64,000 nucleotides of DNA from an uncultured Lachnospiraceae bacterium (GTDB lineage Bacteria; Bacillota; Clostridia; Lachnospirales; Lachnospiraceae): the NCBI GenBank assembly GCA_946405625.1, contig CAMJHQ010000010.1:1-64000 (forward strand), written 5' to 3'. The position numbers were made by a program, and so were the translations under genes. The notes below the pieces were generated by a model that had not been told where the DNA came from, did no database searches, and saw nothing but the letters and a program-made list of their open reading frames with translations. Positions 55,200 through 64,000 of this stretch are shown here, piece after piece. How positions within the stretch are numbered: the stretch's first letter is position 1; each line of letters begins with the position of its first letter.

Positions 55200-55706
55200 T
55201 TACGCATTTGCCCCACAGCACTTCTTGTACTTCTTGCCCGATCCGCATGGACATGGATCGTTACGTCCGATCTTCGGAGCCTTAACTACTGTGTGTGAAG
55301 ACTTTTCCTTCTTGTAAAGCTCTTTCTGCTCTTCCTTTGTAAAGATGCTGTCCCATTCAGGAAGTGTATAAAGCCATTCAGCATTGCAGCTTACCATATT
55401 CATGTAAAGGCTCTCAAGGTCAATATCAATTGTGATTTCCGAATCCTCAGTTATCTCTTCGAGATTGTTGCTTTCCTTAAGGCTGTCGTCAATTCCGTCA
55501 AGGAATCCTGTGATAAGCTCAATTGTTGTATCATATTTTTCAGCAAGTTCTTTTACTGTACACTTGATTACTTTCTTAGGCTCTTTAAGAATCTGCTCAT
55601 AAATGCCCTTCTCAACTCCGAAGTAGTTCAGCCAGAACTGCTTTCCTTCAGGTGTTCTGTCATCAAGACCGTAAGCATGATCACGCCAATCCTTTAATAA
55701 TCCCAT
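55200..55706 (-). CDS. SEC-C metal-binding motif protein
   Basis: A 168-residue protein whose C-terminus carries the zinc-binding SEC-C motif [20 protein letters not shown]. The N-terminal 130 residues are acidic and helical without a recognised domain. SEC-C tails occur in SecA and in many small proteins and are thought to contact RNA or ribosomes. It has a good GGAGATTTAAT site. Specific function is unknown. It is followed by a strong terminator. Confidence 0.85.
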   Translation of the reverse strand: MGLLKDWRDHAYGLDDRTPEGKQFWLNYFGVEKGIYEQILKEPKKVIKCTVKELAEKYDTTIELITGFLDGIDDSLKESNNLEEITEDSEITIDIDLESLYMNMVSCNAEWLYTLPEWDSIFTKEEQKELYKKEKSSHTVVKAPKIGRNDPCPCGSGKKYKKCCGANA

Positions 55707-55797
55707 ATTAAATCTCCTCTATCTTATATACATATTTAATCATTTGCGATTTTAAACACAAATGCGATTATAGCAAAAAGAAAAATAATAATCAATA

Positions 55798-57057
55798 TTA
55801 TTCATATCTGAGTGCATCTATCGGATTAAGGTTAGATGCCTTTACGGACGGAATAAGTCCGAAAATGATTCCTATCATCATTGAGAATATTACGGAAATG
55901 ATAATAGCCGGTACACTGATCGCGACCGGAACCTCCGCGACTTTCGATATAAAGTACGCAAGTCCGATTCCCGCACCTACTCCTATAAATCCACCTATCG
56001 AAGTAAGAACGGCAGCTTCAGTAAGGAACTGTCCGAGTATCGATCTCTTTCTTGCTCCAAGAGCCTTCTTAAGTCCGATCTCTCTTGTTCTTTCGGTTAC
56101 GGATACAAGCATTATATTCATAACACCTATACCGCCGACTATAAGGGATATACTAGCGATCCAGATAAGCTGTTTACTGGTTGCCGAAGAAAGCTTCTGA
56201 AGTTCCTTGGCTTTTTCAAGTGTATCCTCACTTTTATACTTTACAGAATCTTCGGAATTATCATTTATATATCCATTCAGAAGATCCTGTGTTGATTTAC
56301 CTGCATCTGTCATTGCTTCAGTTTCAACAGCCTTAACAAGTACCTGATACGGTTCATCATACTGATACAGAACCGGCCAGCAGGTATCGGGAACAACAAG
56401 AATTCCGGAAGATTCATCACCGTAATATGTATCCCATTCATCTATCGAATTAATGACCGGTTCAAAATCATCCATCTTCTCGACTATTCCTATTACCACA
56501 AAAGGGGTCCCCATGATCTCAACAGTCTCATTAAGCGGATTCGCCCCTTCAAAAAGGCTGTATGCCGATGCCTGATCGAGAATCACAACATTTTTAAATT
56601 CAGTGAAATCCTTTTCTTCAAAACCTCTTCCTTCTGTAATGGTATAACCCAGAAGATTGATATATTTATTATCGGCTCCGATAATATTACATCCAACAAG
56701 GCTTGATTTTCCATGATTTACACCCTGCCATACATTTGCCCTATGATACTTTGCGGCATCAATAACAGAATCCTGCTCAAGTATCTTATTCATTATCGTA
56801 TCATCAATTAAGGGAACCTTTGAAACATCGAATCCTTCACTTGGATTAACCTCCATACCTCCGGAAGTCAGATTTACACGAACAATGTTATTTCCCGATC
56901 CAACAAGATTCTGCTTTATCTGGTCGTTGGTACCCTTGATAGTTGAAACAATAGCTATGATGGCAGCAATACCTATTATGATTCCGAGCATTGTCAGAAA
57001 AGATCTCATCTTATGTCCGAAAATACCCTGAAAGGATAATCTAATATTCTCTATCAT
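55798..57057 (-). CDS. MacB-like ABC transporter permease
   Basis: Predicted 419 residues with one N-terminal membrane helix (HKMRSFLTMLGIIIGIAAIIAIVS) and a periplasmic-type MacB core of about 230 residues. Three C-terminal helices form the FtsX domain (IWIASISLIVGGIGVMNIMLVSVTERTREIGLKKALGARK). It lacks an ATPase domain; that is the separate gene at 58815-59546. Together they form a MacB-type mechanotransmission pump, here for a Gram-positive envelope. It is the last gene of the efflux operon. Confidence 0.93.
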   Translation of the reverse strand: MIENIRLSFQGIFGHKMRSFLTMLGIIIGIAAIIAIVSTIKGTNDQIKQNLVGSGNNIVRVNLTSGGMEVNPSEGFDVSKVPLIDDTIMNKILEQDSVIDAAKYHRANVWQGVNHGKSSLVGCNIIGADNKYINLLGYTITEGRGFEEKDFTEFKNVVILDQASAYSLFEGANPLNETVEIMGTPFVVIGIVEKMDDFEPVINSIDEWDTYYGDESSGILVVPDTCWPVLYQYDEPYQVLVKAVETEAMTDAGKSTQDLLNGYINDNSEDSVKYKSEDTLEKAKELQKLSSATSKQLIWIASISLIVGGIGVMNIMLVSVTERTREIGLKKALGARKRSILGQFLTEAAVLTSIGGFIGVGAGIGLAYFISKVAEVPVAISVPAIIISVIFSMMIGIIFGLIPSVKASNLNPIDALRYE

Positions 57058-57114
57058 ATCTACTCCAAATTACATCTGTAACCATTTATCCTAAACGGCT
57101 GCAATCTGTATAAA

Positions 57115-58818
57115 TCAATAACCATAAAGATCACTTAAATCAGCTTCCTTACAGACTTTACCTTCAACAGCATCTTTCTCATACGGAAATGCTATATAAT
57201 CAGAAGCCGTAATACCGGCCTTTACAACTATTTCTGTTCCATAATAGATTTTGCCCGTTGAAATTACCTGCTTCTTAAGTCTTCCGTTTTCACGCTTCAT
57301 AACATAATAGGATGCATTTTCCTTTTTACAAAGTGCAAGCGGAATAACTATTTCATTCTGAAGGGATTCATAGTTTGAGGTTTGAGCAGTTGTTACTTCA
57401 ACCCACATGTTTTCACTTAAATCTTCACCACAATCTATAACTACAGATACGGGATATGAAGATGCAGTATATTCATAATATCCGCCACTTTCAGATGGAT
57501 TTTCGGCAATCTTTGAAACCTTACCTGTATAAGACATTCCGGTATCATATGAAAAGATATCTACCTGCTCACCGATATATATTTCATCCAGGCTCAGCTC
57601 ATCTACATTGATAACAGCCGAATATACACCGGAAGCATCTATGACAATCGCAGGAGACATTCCACTGTAAACATCATCAGTTACTTCATTAAATCTGACT
57701 ACTCCGTCAAATTCAGCCAAAACCTTACACTTTTCTATAGCTTTTTCCTGTCTCTTTATCGATAGGTTCTGGTTCTGAATTCTGAGATTAAGATTCCTGA
57801 TCTCTTCATTCTTAAGCCTGATGGCTCTTGCCAACTCAGTCTTGGTATAAACAATCTCAGGGTTTTCAAGTTGTTCGTCCTGTTCCTTCTTAAGTTCCTC
57901 TAAAGCTTTATCGACTTCAGCTTCGGCTTTATTCGCCACATCCATTGCCTGTTCATATTTTTTCTGCTTCTCATTGCAATCGGAAGTCGCCTTTTCAAGT
58001 TTTTCTGTAATCTCTAATAAAGCATTATATTTTTGACCATAAGTCGTATTTGCTCTTTCTAACACTGTACAAAGTCCACCATGTTGACTTATGATTACTT
58101 TATCTAACTTATAAACATCGTTTTTAATTTCTTCATCAGTTCTTGGTATTTTTTCGGGAACCGCATCTGTACAAGTGGCAATATTATTTTTTTTGTAAAA
58201 ATCATCAAGCTCCTTACTAGCCTTATCGCGATCTATCACGCTAAGATCATATTCTTTCTGTTTTGTATCCATTTCGTCCTTTAATTCAAGGACCGTCTTC
58301 TGTGCTTCGTTATATTCCGTAAGTGGAGCGATTGTCTTTTCAGAAGCTTCATCATAAGCCTTCTCAGCCTCTTCCAGCTTCTTCTCAGCCGGTGTTTTCG
58401 GAATTTCAGCATCATCTTCTATAGGCGTCGTATTATTCAGCTTTTCCAGCTGATTTTCCGCAAGCCTAAGATCGGTATATGATACCTGTAGCTGGGCATA
58501 CATTGTATCAAGCTTAAGGCTTTCCTGTGTTGTATCATATTCAAGAATTACATCTCCTGCTTTAACACTGTCGCCCGGAGACGCATAAATACCCTTAACA
58601 AGCTTGTCTTTCTCTATATAAATATTCTGTTCATCGCTTACGACCACATTTCCGCTGAAGCTGGATGAGCTTTCATACCAGTTTCCGACAAAATAACTTA
58701 CCGGATATACCTTTACCGGATCCGAATTCTTCCTTTTCGTTCGGTAAATGTATGCGCCGCCGAGAGCTGCTCCGACAATTAAAAGCAGTGTGATCAGCGT
58801 TATTATAAACTTTTTCAT
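57115..58818 (-). CDS. Efflux adaptor (HlyD/MacA-like) with long coiled coil
   Basis: A 567-residue membrane-fusion protein. N-terminal membrane helix (ITLITLLLIVGAALGGAYIY), a barrel/lipoyl segment split around a very long helical hairpin (about 110-365, rich in Lys/Glu/Leu, with CNEKQKKYEQAMDVANKAEAEVD), and C-terminal beta domains. The coiled coil is longer than in the second adaptor. Its ATG overlaps the end of the ATPase gene by four bases. It probably extends the pump channel across the cell wall. Confidence 0.85.
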   Translation of the reverse strand: MKKFIITLITLLLIVGAALGGAYIYRTKRKNSDPVKVYPVSYFVGNWYESSSSFSGNVVVSDEQNIYIEKDKLVKGIYASPGDSVKAGDVILEYDTTQESLKLDTMYAQLQVSYTDLRLAENQLEKLNNTTPIEDDAEIPKTPAEKKLEEAEKAYDEASEKTIAPLTEYNEAQKTVLELKDEMDTKQKEYDLSVIDRDKASKELDDFYKKNNIATCTDAVPEKIPRTDEEIKNDVYKLDKVIISQHGGLCTVLERANTTYGQKYNALLEITEKLEKATSDCNEKQKKYEQAMDVANKAEAEVDKALEELKKEQDEQLENPEIVYTKTELARAIRLKNEEIRNLNLRIQNQNLSIKRQEKAIEKCKVLAEFDGVVRFNEVTDDVYSGMSPAIVIDASGVYSAVINVDELSLDEIYIGEQVDIFSYDTGMSYTGKVSKIAENPSESGGYYEYTASSYPVSVVIDCGEDLSENMWVEVTTAQTSNYESLQNEIVIPLALCKKENASYYVMKRENGRLKKQVISTGKIYYGTEIVVKAGITASDYIAFPYEKDAVEGKVCKEADLSDLYGY

Positions 58819-59546
58819 ACATTTCCTCCGAAATCAGGGGAGGCTTCAAAAGCCGCATCAACATCAGCTATACTGCTGGAATCGCTTGTTATCTCACCAT
58901 CAAATATAGAAATTATCCTGTCTGCCTGCTCTGCTACTTCTCGAGCATGAGTGATCATTATAACTGTTACGCCTTCTTCGTTAAGCTTTCTGAAAAGCTG
59001 CATAACCTGAATACCTGATTTAGAATCAAGAGCTCCCGTAGGTTCATCAGCAAGAAGGATTTTAGGACTGTTAACCATTGCTCTGGCAATCGCAACTCTC
59101 TGCTTCTGTCCACCCGACAACTGGGTAGGCTTAAAGTACATTCTGTCTTCAAGGCCGACCTTGATCAGCGCATCCTTGCAAAGCATCTTCCTTTCTTTTC
59201 TCGGAACTGCTGCATACTGGAGCGGAAGCTCAACATTCTGAAGTGCAGTCTGCCTCGGAAGCAGATTGAAATTCTGAAATACAAATCCGATATATTTGTT
59301 TCTGATGCGTGAAAGCATCTTGTCATTTAATTTACTGATATCCGAACCGTCAAGAAAGAAGGATCCGCTGGTTGGTTTATCCAGGCATCCAACAATATTC
59401 ATAAGGGTAGACTTACCGGAGCCTGAAGGTCCCATAATTGCAACATATTCGCCTTCCTCTACTCCGAGATTGATATTCTTAAGTACTGGTACATCAATTC
59501 CACCCTGAGAATAGTTTTTAAAAATTTCTTTCAGTTCAAGAAGCAT
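58815..59546 (-). CDS. ABC transporter ATP-binding protein (MacB/LolD type)
   Basis: A 243-residue ATPase with Walker [14 protein letters not shown]-loop [10 protein letters not shown], signature [15 protein letters not shown], Walker [13 protein letters not shown] and H-loop ITHAREVAE. It belongs to the MacB/LolD/FtsE subgroup and would drive the FtsX-like permease. It is positioned between two adaptor genes; the 6-base and 4-base junctions show tight coupling. Confidence 0.96.
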   Translation of the reverse strand: MLLELKEIFKNYSQGGIDVPVLKNINLGVEEGEYVAIMGPSGSGKSTLMNIVGCLDKPTSGSFFLDGSDISKLNDKMLSRIRNKYIGFVFQNFNLLPRQTALQNVELPLQYAAVPRKERKMLCKDALIKVGLEDRMYFKPTQLSGGQKQRVAIARAMVNSPKILLADEPTGALDSKSGIQVMQLFRKLNEEGVTVIMITHAREVAEQADRIISIFDGEITSDSSSIADVDAAFEASPDFGGNV

Positions 59547-59552
59547 CAGATG

Positions 59553-61046
59553 CTACTCCCCTTTCGGTTCAGCATTATCATTCATGCCGGGGTCAATATC
59601 CTGCATTAATTCTTCATCAGTCAGATAGTCGGTACTGAATTCGATATTCTCATCACCACCGAGATCCCCGCCAACGTCATCACTAGGGCTGATTTCATAA
59701 TCTCCACCCATATCATCTCCTGGGCCGATTCCGAAATCTCCGCCCATGTCACCACCGGGGCCGATTCCGAAGTCTCCGCCCATATCATCTCCCGGACCAC
59801 CCGGAACTAAGCCACCATTCGGATCATCCATCATTTCCTGCATATATTCATCATAATTGGTAGTTGTAGGGCATCCGTTCTCGATATAATAATCCGGATA
59901 TGCTATAAAGTCTTCCTCTGTAATACCGGATTTAATCTCATAAGAATCAGTATTTTCATCATACTCACCTACCGAAACCTCGGTTTTCTCAATATGATCA
60001 TTTACCTGCTTCCATACAAAGTATCCGCCCTCTTCAAGCATCATGTAATATGAAGGAAGATATAATCCCTGCTTAACCTCTGACTGTCCGTTATCAATTT
60101 CAAGATACAAATGCTGGCCGAGCATAAGTCCATCCGTCGAATCAGGATTAACGTAAAAAGAATATTTGGATGCGGAATCTCCCGGTCCCATCATATAATA
60201 ATAGCTGTCACCTTCATTCTTCTGAGGCTCCAGATCAATCTTCGTTATTACGCCATGCCATACATCATCATTAACTCTTGATCTGATAAGAATAGGAGTT
60301 CCCTGATTAAGAGAACGTATATTCTGCTCGGATACAGTTCCTTTAATTCTAAAATCACCTTCAGCAATGATAGTTATAAAACCATCGTCACCGCTTGTCC
60401 CCATCGGACCATAGCCTGATGAAGAATTCTGATTAATCGACTTGATCATACCATCCATCGGAGCAGTAACCGCTGCCTGTTTTATGGATTCTTCCTGTTT
60501 CTGGATTTCAAGCTGCTTAATTGAAAGACTGTAGTTAGCCTCATTCAGACTGGCATTATAACTGTTGATCTGACTAGTAAGCGATAATCTCTCATCCTCA
60601 CTAGTTGCCTTATCTCTCTGGTTTACCAGATCATCAATAGTAGCAGCTGTGCTGTTAATGTTGTTATATATACCCTGAAGATCCAGGTTCATCTGTTCAA
60701 GCTGGAGCTCCATTTCCTGAGTATCATATATGAAGAGCTCATCTCCCTCCTTGACACTGTCTCCAACCTTTACAAAAATTTCTTTGACAGTTTTAGAGGA
60801 ATCCTTGTTTACGCTTTTGGTCTCCTGGGATTCGACTATGCCCATAAATCTTGTCTCAAGACCTACATAGCCCGAATTGACGATTTCATCGACCTTCTGA
60901 ACATATACAACCCTTCCGTCCTTAAGAACCTTGCCGTCACTTTTTCTGAACCAGAACCAGTAAACAGCAGCAGAACCCGCAAGAAGAATAATTATGATCA
61001 AAAAGATAATCAAACCTTTTTTACTTTTCTTCGTCTGATTCTCCAT
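59553..61046 (-). CDS. Efflux adaptor subunit (HlyD/MacA-like) with Gly-Asp-rich tail
   Basis: A 497-residue membrane-fusion protein. N-terminal helix (LIIFLIIIILLAGSAAVYWFWF), a barrel/lipoyl part, a short helical hairpin (about 105-195), a C-terminal barrel and membrane-proximal domain. A striking tail at about 419-470 repeats GGD-(F/Y)-x-I-(G/S)-P-(G/S)-(G/D)-D-(M/V). The tail is disordered in appearance and not part of the adaptor family. It would act in the pump with the ATPase, permease and second adaptor. It overlaps the small membrane-protein gene at its 5' end by 26 bases. Confidence 0.87.
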   Translation of the reverse strand: MENQTKKSKKGLIIFLIIIILLAGSAAVYWFWFRKSDGKVLKDGRVVYVQKVDEIVNSGYVGLETRFMGIVESQETKSVNKDSSKTVKEIFVKVGDSVKEGDELFIYDTQEMELQLEQMNLDLQGIYNNINSTAATIDDLVNQRDKATSEDERLSLTSQINSYNASLNEANYSLSIKQLEIQKQEESIKQAAVTAPMDGMIKSINQNSSSGYGPMGTSGDDGFITIIAEGDFRIKGTVSEQNIRSLNQGTPILIRSRVNDDVWHGVITKIDLEPQKNEGDSYYYMMGPGDSASKYSFYVNPDSTDGLMLGQHLYLEIDNGQSEVKQGLYLPSYYMMLEEGGYFVWKQVNDHIEKTEVSVGEYDENTDSYEIKSGITEEDFIAYPDYYIENGCPTTTNYDEYMQEMMDDPNGGLVPGGPGDDMGGDFGIGPGGDMGGDFGIGPGDDMGGDYEISPSDDVGGDLGGDENIEFSTDYLTDEELMQDIDPGMNDNAEPKGE

Positions 61047-61266
61047 CTATATCAAAACCTCTTTCATCAGATTTGGAAAAAACTTTCTTAACCCATACTA
61101 TTAGATAAATCACTACCGGAATGATCATTGAAACAAAGACCATCGGAAGCAGATATTTGCTCCCCGTAATGATACAATAAATAATCCCACCGAACAACGA
61201 AACAATTATTAAGATTATCAGTAGAGAAATTAATCTTTTGAAAATGTTATTCTTCACCTTCTCCAT
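61021..61266 (-). CDS. Small two-helix membrane protein
   Basis: An 81-residue protein with two membrane helices (about 11-31 and 37-58), a basic first turn and an acidic C-terminal tail. Its 3' end overlaps the first adaptor gene by 26 bases, and its 5' end overlaps rarA by 20 bases. No family recognised. It may be an accessory of the efflux pump or just a membrane-linked small protein. The exact start is uncertain (ATG at 61266 or GTG at 61257). Confidence 0.6.
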   Translation of the reverse strand: MEKVKNNIFKRLISLLIILIIVSLFGGIIYCIITGSKYLLPMVFVSMIIPVVIYLIVWVKKVFSKSDERGFDIDGESDEEK

Positions 61267-62578
61267 CCTTTATATACTTAAACCATTCCTGTATTTTCTT
61301 CTCATATCCGTTATCAGAAGGAATATAGAATTCGCTTCCGACAAGCTGATCCGGAAGGTACTGCTGATCCACATAATGATTTGGAAAATCATGCGCATAT
61401 TTATATCCAACATGCCCGAGTTCAGCAGATCCGGCGTAATGTGCATCTCTGAGATGCGGCGGAACTGTAGCATTAGCTACATTTTTAACAGCCTCATTTG
61501 CTGCAAAGATTGCATTTACAACCGAATTACTCTTAGGTGCCGTCGCTACATATGTAGCTGCATGAGCAAGTATTATCTGTGCTTCCGGAAGTCCGACTCG
61601 TTCAACAGCCAAAGCACAGGCAGTCGCAACCTGAATTGCCTGCGGATCCGCATTACCGACATCCTCTGACGCACAGATCATAATCCTTCTTGCAATAAAT
61701 GTAACACTCTCGCCGCCATAAAGCATCTTTGCCAGGTAGTATACAGCAGCATCGGGATCAGATCCTCTCATTGACTTGATAAATGCAGAGATTATATCGT
61801 AATGATTATCCCCATCCTTATCATATCTTATGGACCTTCGCTGTACGCACTCTTCGGCAACCTTTAAGTCAATCTCAATAAGACCTGTTTCTTCGTTCCT
61901 GTCTGTAGAAAGAATTCCAAGTTCAACAGCATTAAGAGCATGTCTCGCATCGCCTTCCGAAATATCAGCAAGGAAACTGACCGCCTCATCGGTTATGGAT
62001 GCCTTATAGACTCCCATACCCTTATCCTTATCATAAACCGCACGTCTTATCAGTTCTTCGATATTCTCTTTACTGAGAGGTTTAAGCTCAAAAATCGTAG
62101 AACGAGAAACAAGAGCCCCGTTTACCTCAAAGTATGGATTCTCAGTAGTCGCACCAATAAGAATAACCGTTCCGTTCTCAACAAAAGGAAGCAGATAATC
62201 CTGCTGTGCCTTATTAAATCTATGAATCTCGTCAATGAAAAGGATGGTCTTTCTGCCGTACATACCAAGGTTTTCCTTGGCTTTATCAACAACAGCTTCC
62301 ATATCCTTCTTACCTGATGCCGTGGCATTCAATTCACAGAATTCCGACTTTGTAGTTTTAGCAATTACCTGAGCAATTGTAGTTTTTCCTGTTCCCGGCG
62401 GGCCATAAAAAATGACAGAACCAAGTCTGTCTGCTTTTATTGCACGGTAAAGAAGCTTATCCTTCCCGAGAATATGCTCCTGTCCTACAATCTCATCTAA
62501 ATTGTCAGGTCTTAATCTGCTGGCAAGGGGAGCGTTGACCTTCTGCTCCTCCTGCCTCATGTATTCAAACAAATCCAT
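61247..62578 (-). CDS. rarA: Replication-associated recombination protein A (RarA/MgsA)
   Basis: A 443-residue AAA+ ATPase related to the DnaX clamp-loader family. Motifs are Walker A FYGPPGTGKTT, Walker B ILFIDEIHRFNKAQQD, sensor-1 IGATTENPYFEVN, and the C-terminal tetramerisation domain (HYAGSAELGHVGYKYAHDFPNHYVDQQYLP). It acts at blocked replication forks. It lies 30 bases after the response-regulator gene. Confidence 0.95.
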   Translation of the reverse strand: MDLFEYMRQEEQKVNAPLASRLRPDNLDEIVGQEHILGKDKLLYRAIKADRLGSVIFYGPPGTGKTTIAQVIAKTTKSEFCELNATASGKKDMEAVVDKAKENLGMYGRKTILFIDEIHRFNKAQQDYLLPFVENGTVILIGATTENPYFEVNGALVSRSTIFELKPLSKENIEELIRRAVYDKDKGMGVYKASITDEAVSFLADISEGDARHALNAVELGILSTDRNEETGLIEIDLKVAEECVQRRSIRYDKDGDNHYDIISAFIKSMRGSDPDAAVYYLAKMLYGGESVTFIARRIMICASEDVGNADPQAIQVATACALAVERVGLPEAQIILAHAATYVATAPKSNSVVNAIFAANEAVKNVANATVPPHLRDAHYAGSAELGHVGYKYAHDFPNHYVDQQYLPDQLVGSEFYIPSDNGYEKKIQEWFKYIKDGEGEE

Positions 62579-62608
62579 AATCAGCCTCTTTTAACAGGTC
62601 AATCAATC

Positions 62609-62998
62609 TTATAAAAGTCCCAGCTTCTTAATGATATAATCGAACTTCATTATATCTATAGGCTTGCAGATATAATCATCATAATCGTTACTTGCATACG
62701 AAGCATCGAACTCCTCATCAAGTGCGGATATCATTACGATCTTACATCTGGAAATACGTGGTATACCAAGCTTTCTTTCTGCATCTCTTATTGATTGAAG
62801 AACCTTATATCCATCTATCTTCGGCATCATTATATCAAGGCAGACGAGATCAAACTCCTTGCCCTCTGATACAGATTTTACAAACTGATCAACTGCTTCA
62901 ATACCATCCGTAGCCAGAACAACTTCTCCATATCTGGAAAGAAGTTTAGATAAAAACTTTCCGCTGGCTATATCATCTTCTGCTATTAATACCTTCAT
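62609..62998 (-). CDS. Receiver-only response regulator
   Basis: A 129-residue single receiver domain with acidic pocket AEDD (positions 7-9), phospho-acceptor D55 in CLDIMMPK, and switch lysine near 108 (DYICKPID). No output domain, so it would act by protein contact or phospho-relay. Its ATG is two bases after the TetR stop and has GGAGG in the TetR end, so it is translationally coupled to that regulator. No histidine kinase is nearby. Confidence 0.92.
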   Translation of the reverse strand: MKVLIAEDDIASGKFLSKLLSRYGEVVLATDGIEAVDQFVKSVSEGKEFDLVCLDIMMPKIDGYKVLQSIRDAERKLGIPRISRCKIVMISALDEEFDASYASNDYDDYICKPIDIMKFDYIIKKLGLL

Positions 62999-63000
62999 CC

Positions 63001-63594
63001 TCAACCTCCAACCTTTATGTGTTCCAACCACTTGTTAACATATCCGATAACCCGGCTTTTAAACTGACCGTTACGATAATGGATACGTCTGTCAAGTGTA
63101 TACATCATAAACATTCCGCATAATGTATTTGCCAATTCTGCGGCTGTAAAATAATCGGTTATTTCTTTATTATCGATAGCCCCCTGAAACAACCCGGTAA
63201 GGAATTCAATCCTGTTCCGAATTCCTTCCTCAACATAATCTCTGGTGTATGTGTTATGTAGAAGTTCCTCATGCTGAAGAATCAGCGTTGATAATGTAAA
63301 GTAATTCTCATAATAAGAGGTAAGCGAATCGACATACATATCGATTTTCCCAAGATAACTGCAATCTCTTGATGAAATAGTCTTAAAAATACCCTTATCG
63401 AATTTAAAATATGTCTTTACAATATCCTGCAGGAGCTCATTTACATCGGAATAATACTTGTAGATCATAGCTTCCGGAATATTAACCCTCATGGAAATAT
63501 TCGCAAAACTGAGAAGTGCAAGTCCTGCATCACTGATAAGATCTATAGCAGAGGATAATATTCTGTCTTGAACCGATATAAATTCTTCGTTCAT
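63001..63594 (-). CDS. TetR/AcrR-family transcriptional regulator
   Basis: A 197-residue TetR-type protein. The N-terminal helix-turn-helix (ISSAIDLISDAG..., ISMRVNIPEAMIYKYYSDVNELLQ) is followed by a ligand-binding C-terminal helical bundle. The ATG has GGGAGGAG. It is coupled to the receiver-only regulator, and the efflux genes lie 1.5 kb downstream, so it may control the pump; that is an inference. Confidence 0.9.
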   Translation of the reverse strand: MNEEFISVQDRILSSAIDLISDAGLALLSFANISMRVNIPEAMIYKYYSDVNELLQDIVKTYFKFDKGIFKTISSRDCSYLGKIDMYVDSLTSYYENYFTLSTLILQHEELLHNTYTRDYVEEGIRNRIEFLTGLFQGAIDNKEITDYFTAAELANTLCGMFMMYTLDRRIHYRNGQFKSRVIGYVNKWLEHIKVGG

Positions 63595-63690
63595 GACACT
63601 CCTCCCTACTACTAAAATGAAATTTTAAACCACTTTATATTATATTGCTTTAAAACTTTTAAGTCAACACTGATACACCCACAAATAAAT

Positions 63691-63716
63691 AAGGGCTATC
63701 TTTTCAGATAGCCCTT
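63691..63716 (-). terminator. Terminator of the cold-shock gene
   Basis: AAGGGCTATCT (63691-63701) and AGATAGCCCTT (63706-63716) form an 11-pair stem; on the minus strand the loop is GAAA and ATTTATTTG follows. Confidence 0.85.
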
Positions 63717-63740
63717 CGTCACTCATAAAAAATGTATCGA

Positions 63741-63944
63741 TTACTTTATAACAGTTACATTTGTAGCCTGAGGTCCCTTAGCTCCCTCAGTTACATCGAA
63801 CTCAACCGGTGCACCCTTCTCAAGTGTTTTAAAGCCTTCCATTGCAATTCCTGAAAAATGAACGAATACCTCGTTACCTGCTTCATCAACAATAAAACCG
63901 TATCCCTTCTCAGGACTGAAAAACTTTACTGTACCCTTTGACAT
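63741..63944 (-). CDS. Cold-shock protein (CSD family)
   Basis: A 67-residue single cold-shock domain with RNP1 KGYGFI and RNP2 VFVHFS. It binds single-stranded RNA and DNA and acts as an RNA chaperone. The ATG is preceded by AAGGAG at a spacing of nine. The 5' untranslated region runs out of the window, so cold-induction elements cannot be judged. Confidence 0.97.
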   Translation of the reverse strand: MSKGTVKFFSPEKGYGFIVDEAGNEVFVHFSGIAMEGFKTLEKGAPVEFDVTEGAKGPQATNVTVIK

Positions 63945-64000
63945 TTCCCTAACTCCTTAAAACATAAAATATTTGTGTGATACAACACTACTAGAATATA

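Overview
The window looks like a chromosome segment of a low-GC Firmicute, most likely a Lachnospiraceae clostridium. The grounds are the Clostridia-type housekeeping order (hrcA-grpE-dnaK-dnaJ-prmA-rsmE), a NifS-type desulfurase next to a rhodanese-less ThiI, a DUF6465-like protein, many small lipoproteins and Ser/Asp-rich linkers. Genus cannot be fixed from the sequence alone. Almost every gene is on the minus strand; mtaB (37219-38601) is the only convincing plus-strand gene.

Region 1-6.2 kb is accessory. Read in the direction of transcription (high to low coordinates), it holds an HUH-type replication protein with a regulatory hairpin at its ribosome binding site, about 0.95 kb of AT-rich DNA without a clear gene, a tyrosine recombinase, an IS110-family element with a candidate bridge-RNA region, and a secreted JAMM-type (metalloprotease-fold) toxin-like protein with a tiny partner gene. 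This resembles a small integrated replicon plus an IS dropped between two polymorphic-toxin modules.

Region 6.2-23.3 kb is a giant polymorphic-toxin locus. A 223-residue membrane protein carrying only one or two YD repeats is followed by a 5272-residue Rhs/YD-repeat protein. That protein has four beta-rich super-repeats of about 430 residues, fibronectin-III and PKD domains, a long YD-repeat barrel, an Rhs core, a Hint self-cleavage domain and an HNH-type nuclease tip. A SUKH-family immunity gene starts one base after its stop, at a TTG.

Region 23.3-40 kb carries a GNAT acetyltransferase, hisF and hisH, a two-component system, a lipoprotein, the translation/secretion cluster ylxM-ffh-rpsP-khpA-rimM-trmD, a propeller plus solute-binding lipoprotein, an sce7726-like protein, a Gln/Asn-repeat membrane protein, an HPr-like protein without the usual active-site histidine, mtaB and a large lipoprotein.

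Region 40-55 kb holds tRNA-Glu(CTC), thiI with its cysteine desulfurase, rsmE and prmA, a 138-bp long-hairpin element, the CIRCE-controlled hrcA-grpE-dnaK-dnaJ heat-shock operon, hemW, lepA, a chorismate mutase and a UvrD-type helicase.

Region 55-64 kb holds a SEC-C protein, a MacB-like ABC export system with two adaptor proteins, a small membrane protein, rarA, a receiver-only response regulator coupled to a TetR-type regulator, and a cold-shock protein. Start codons were re-chosen where ribosome binding sites argued for it. All functional calls come from motifs and family knowledge; no database search was possible.
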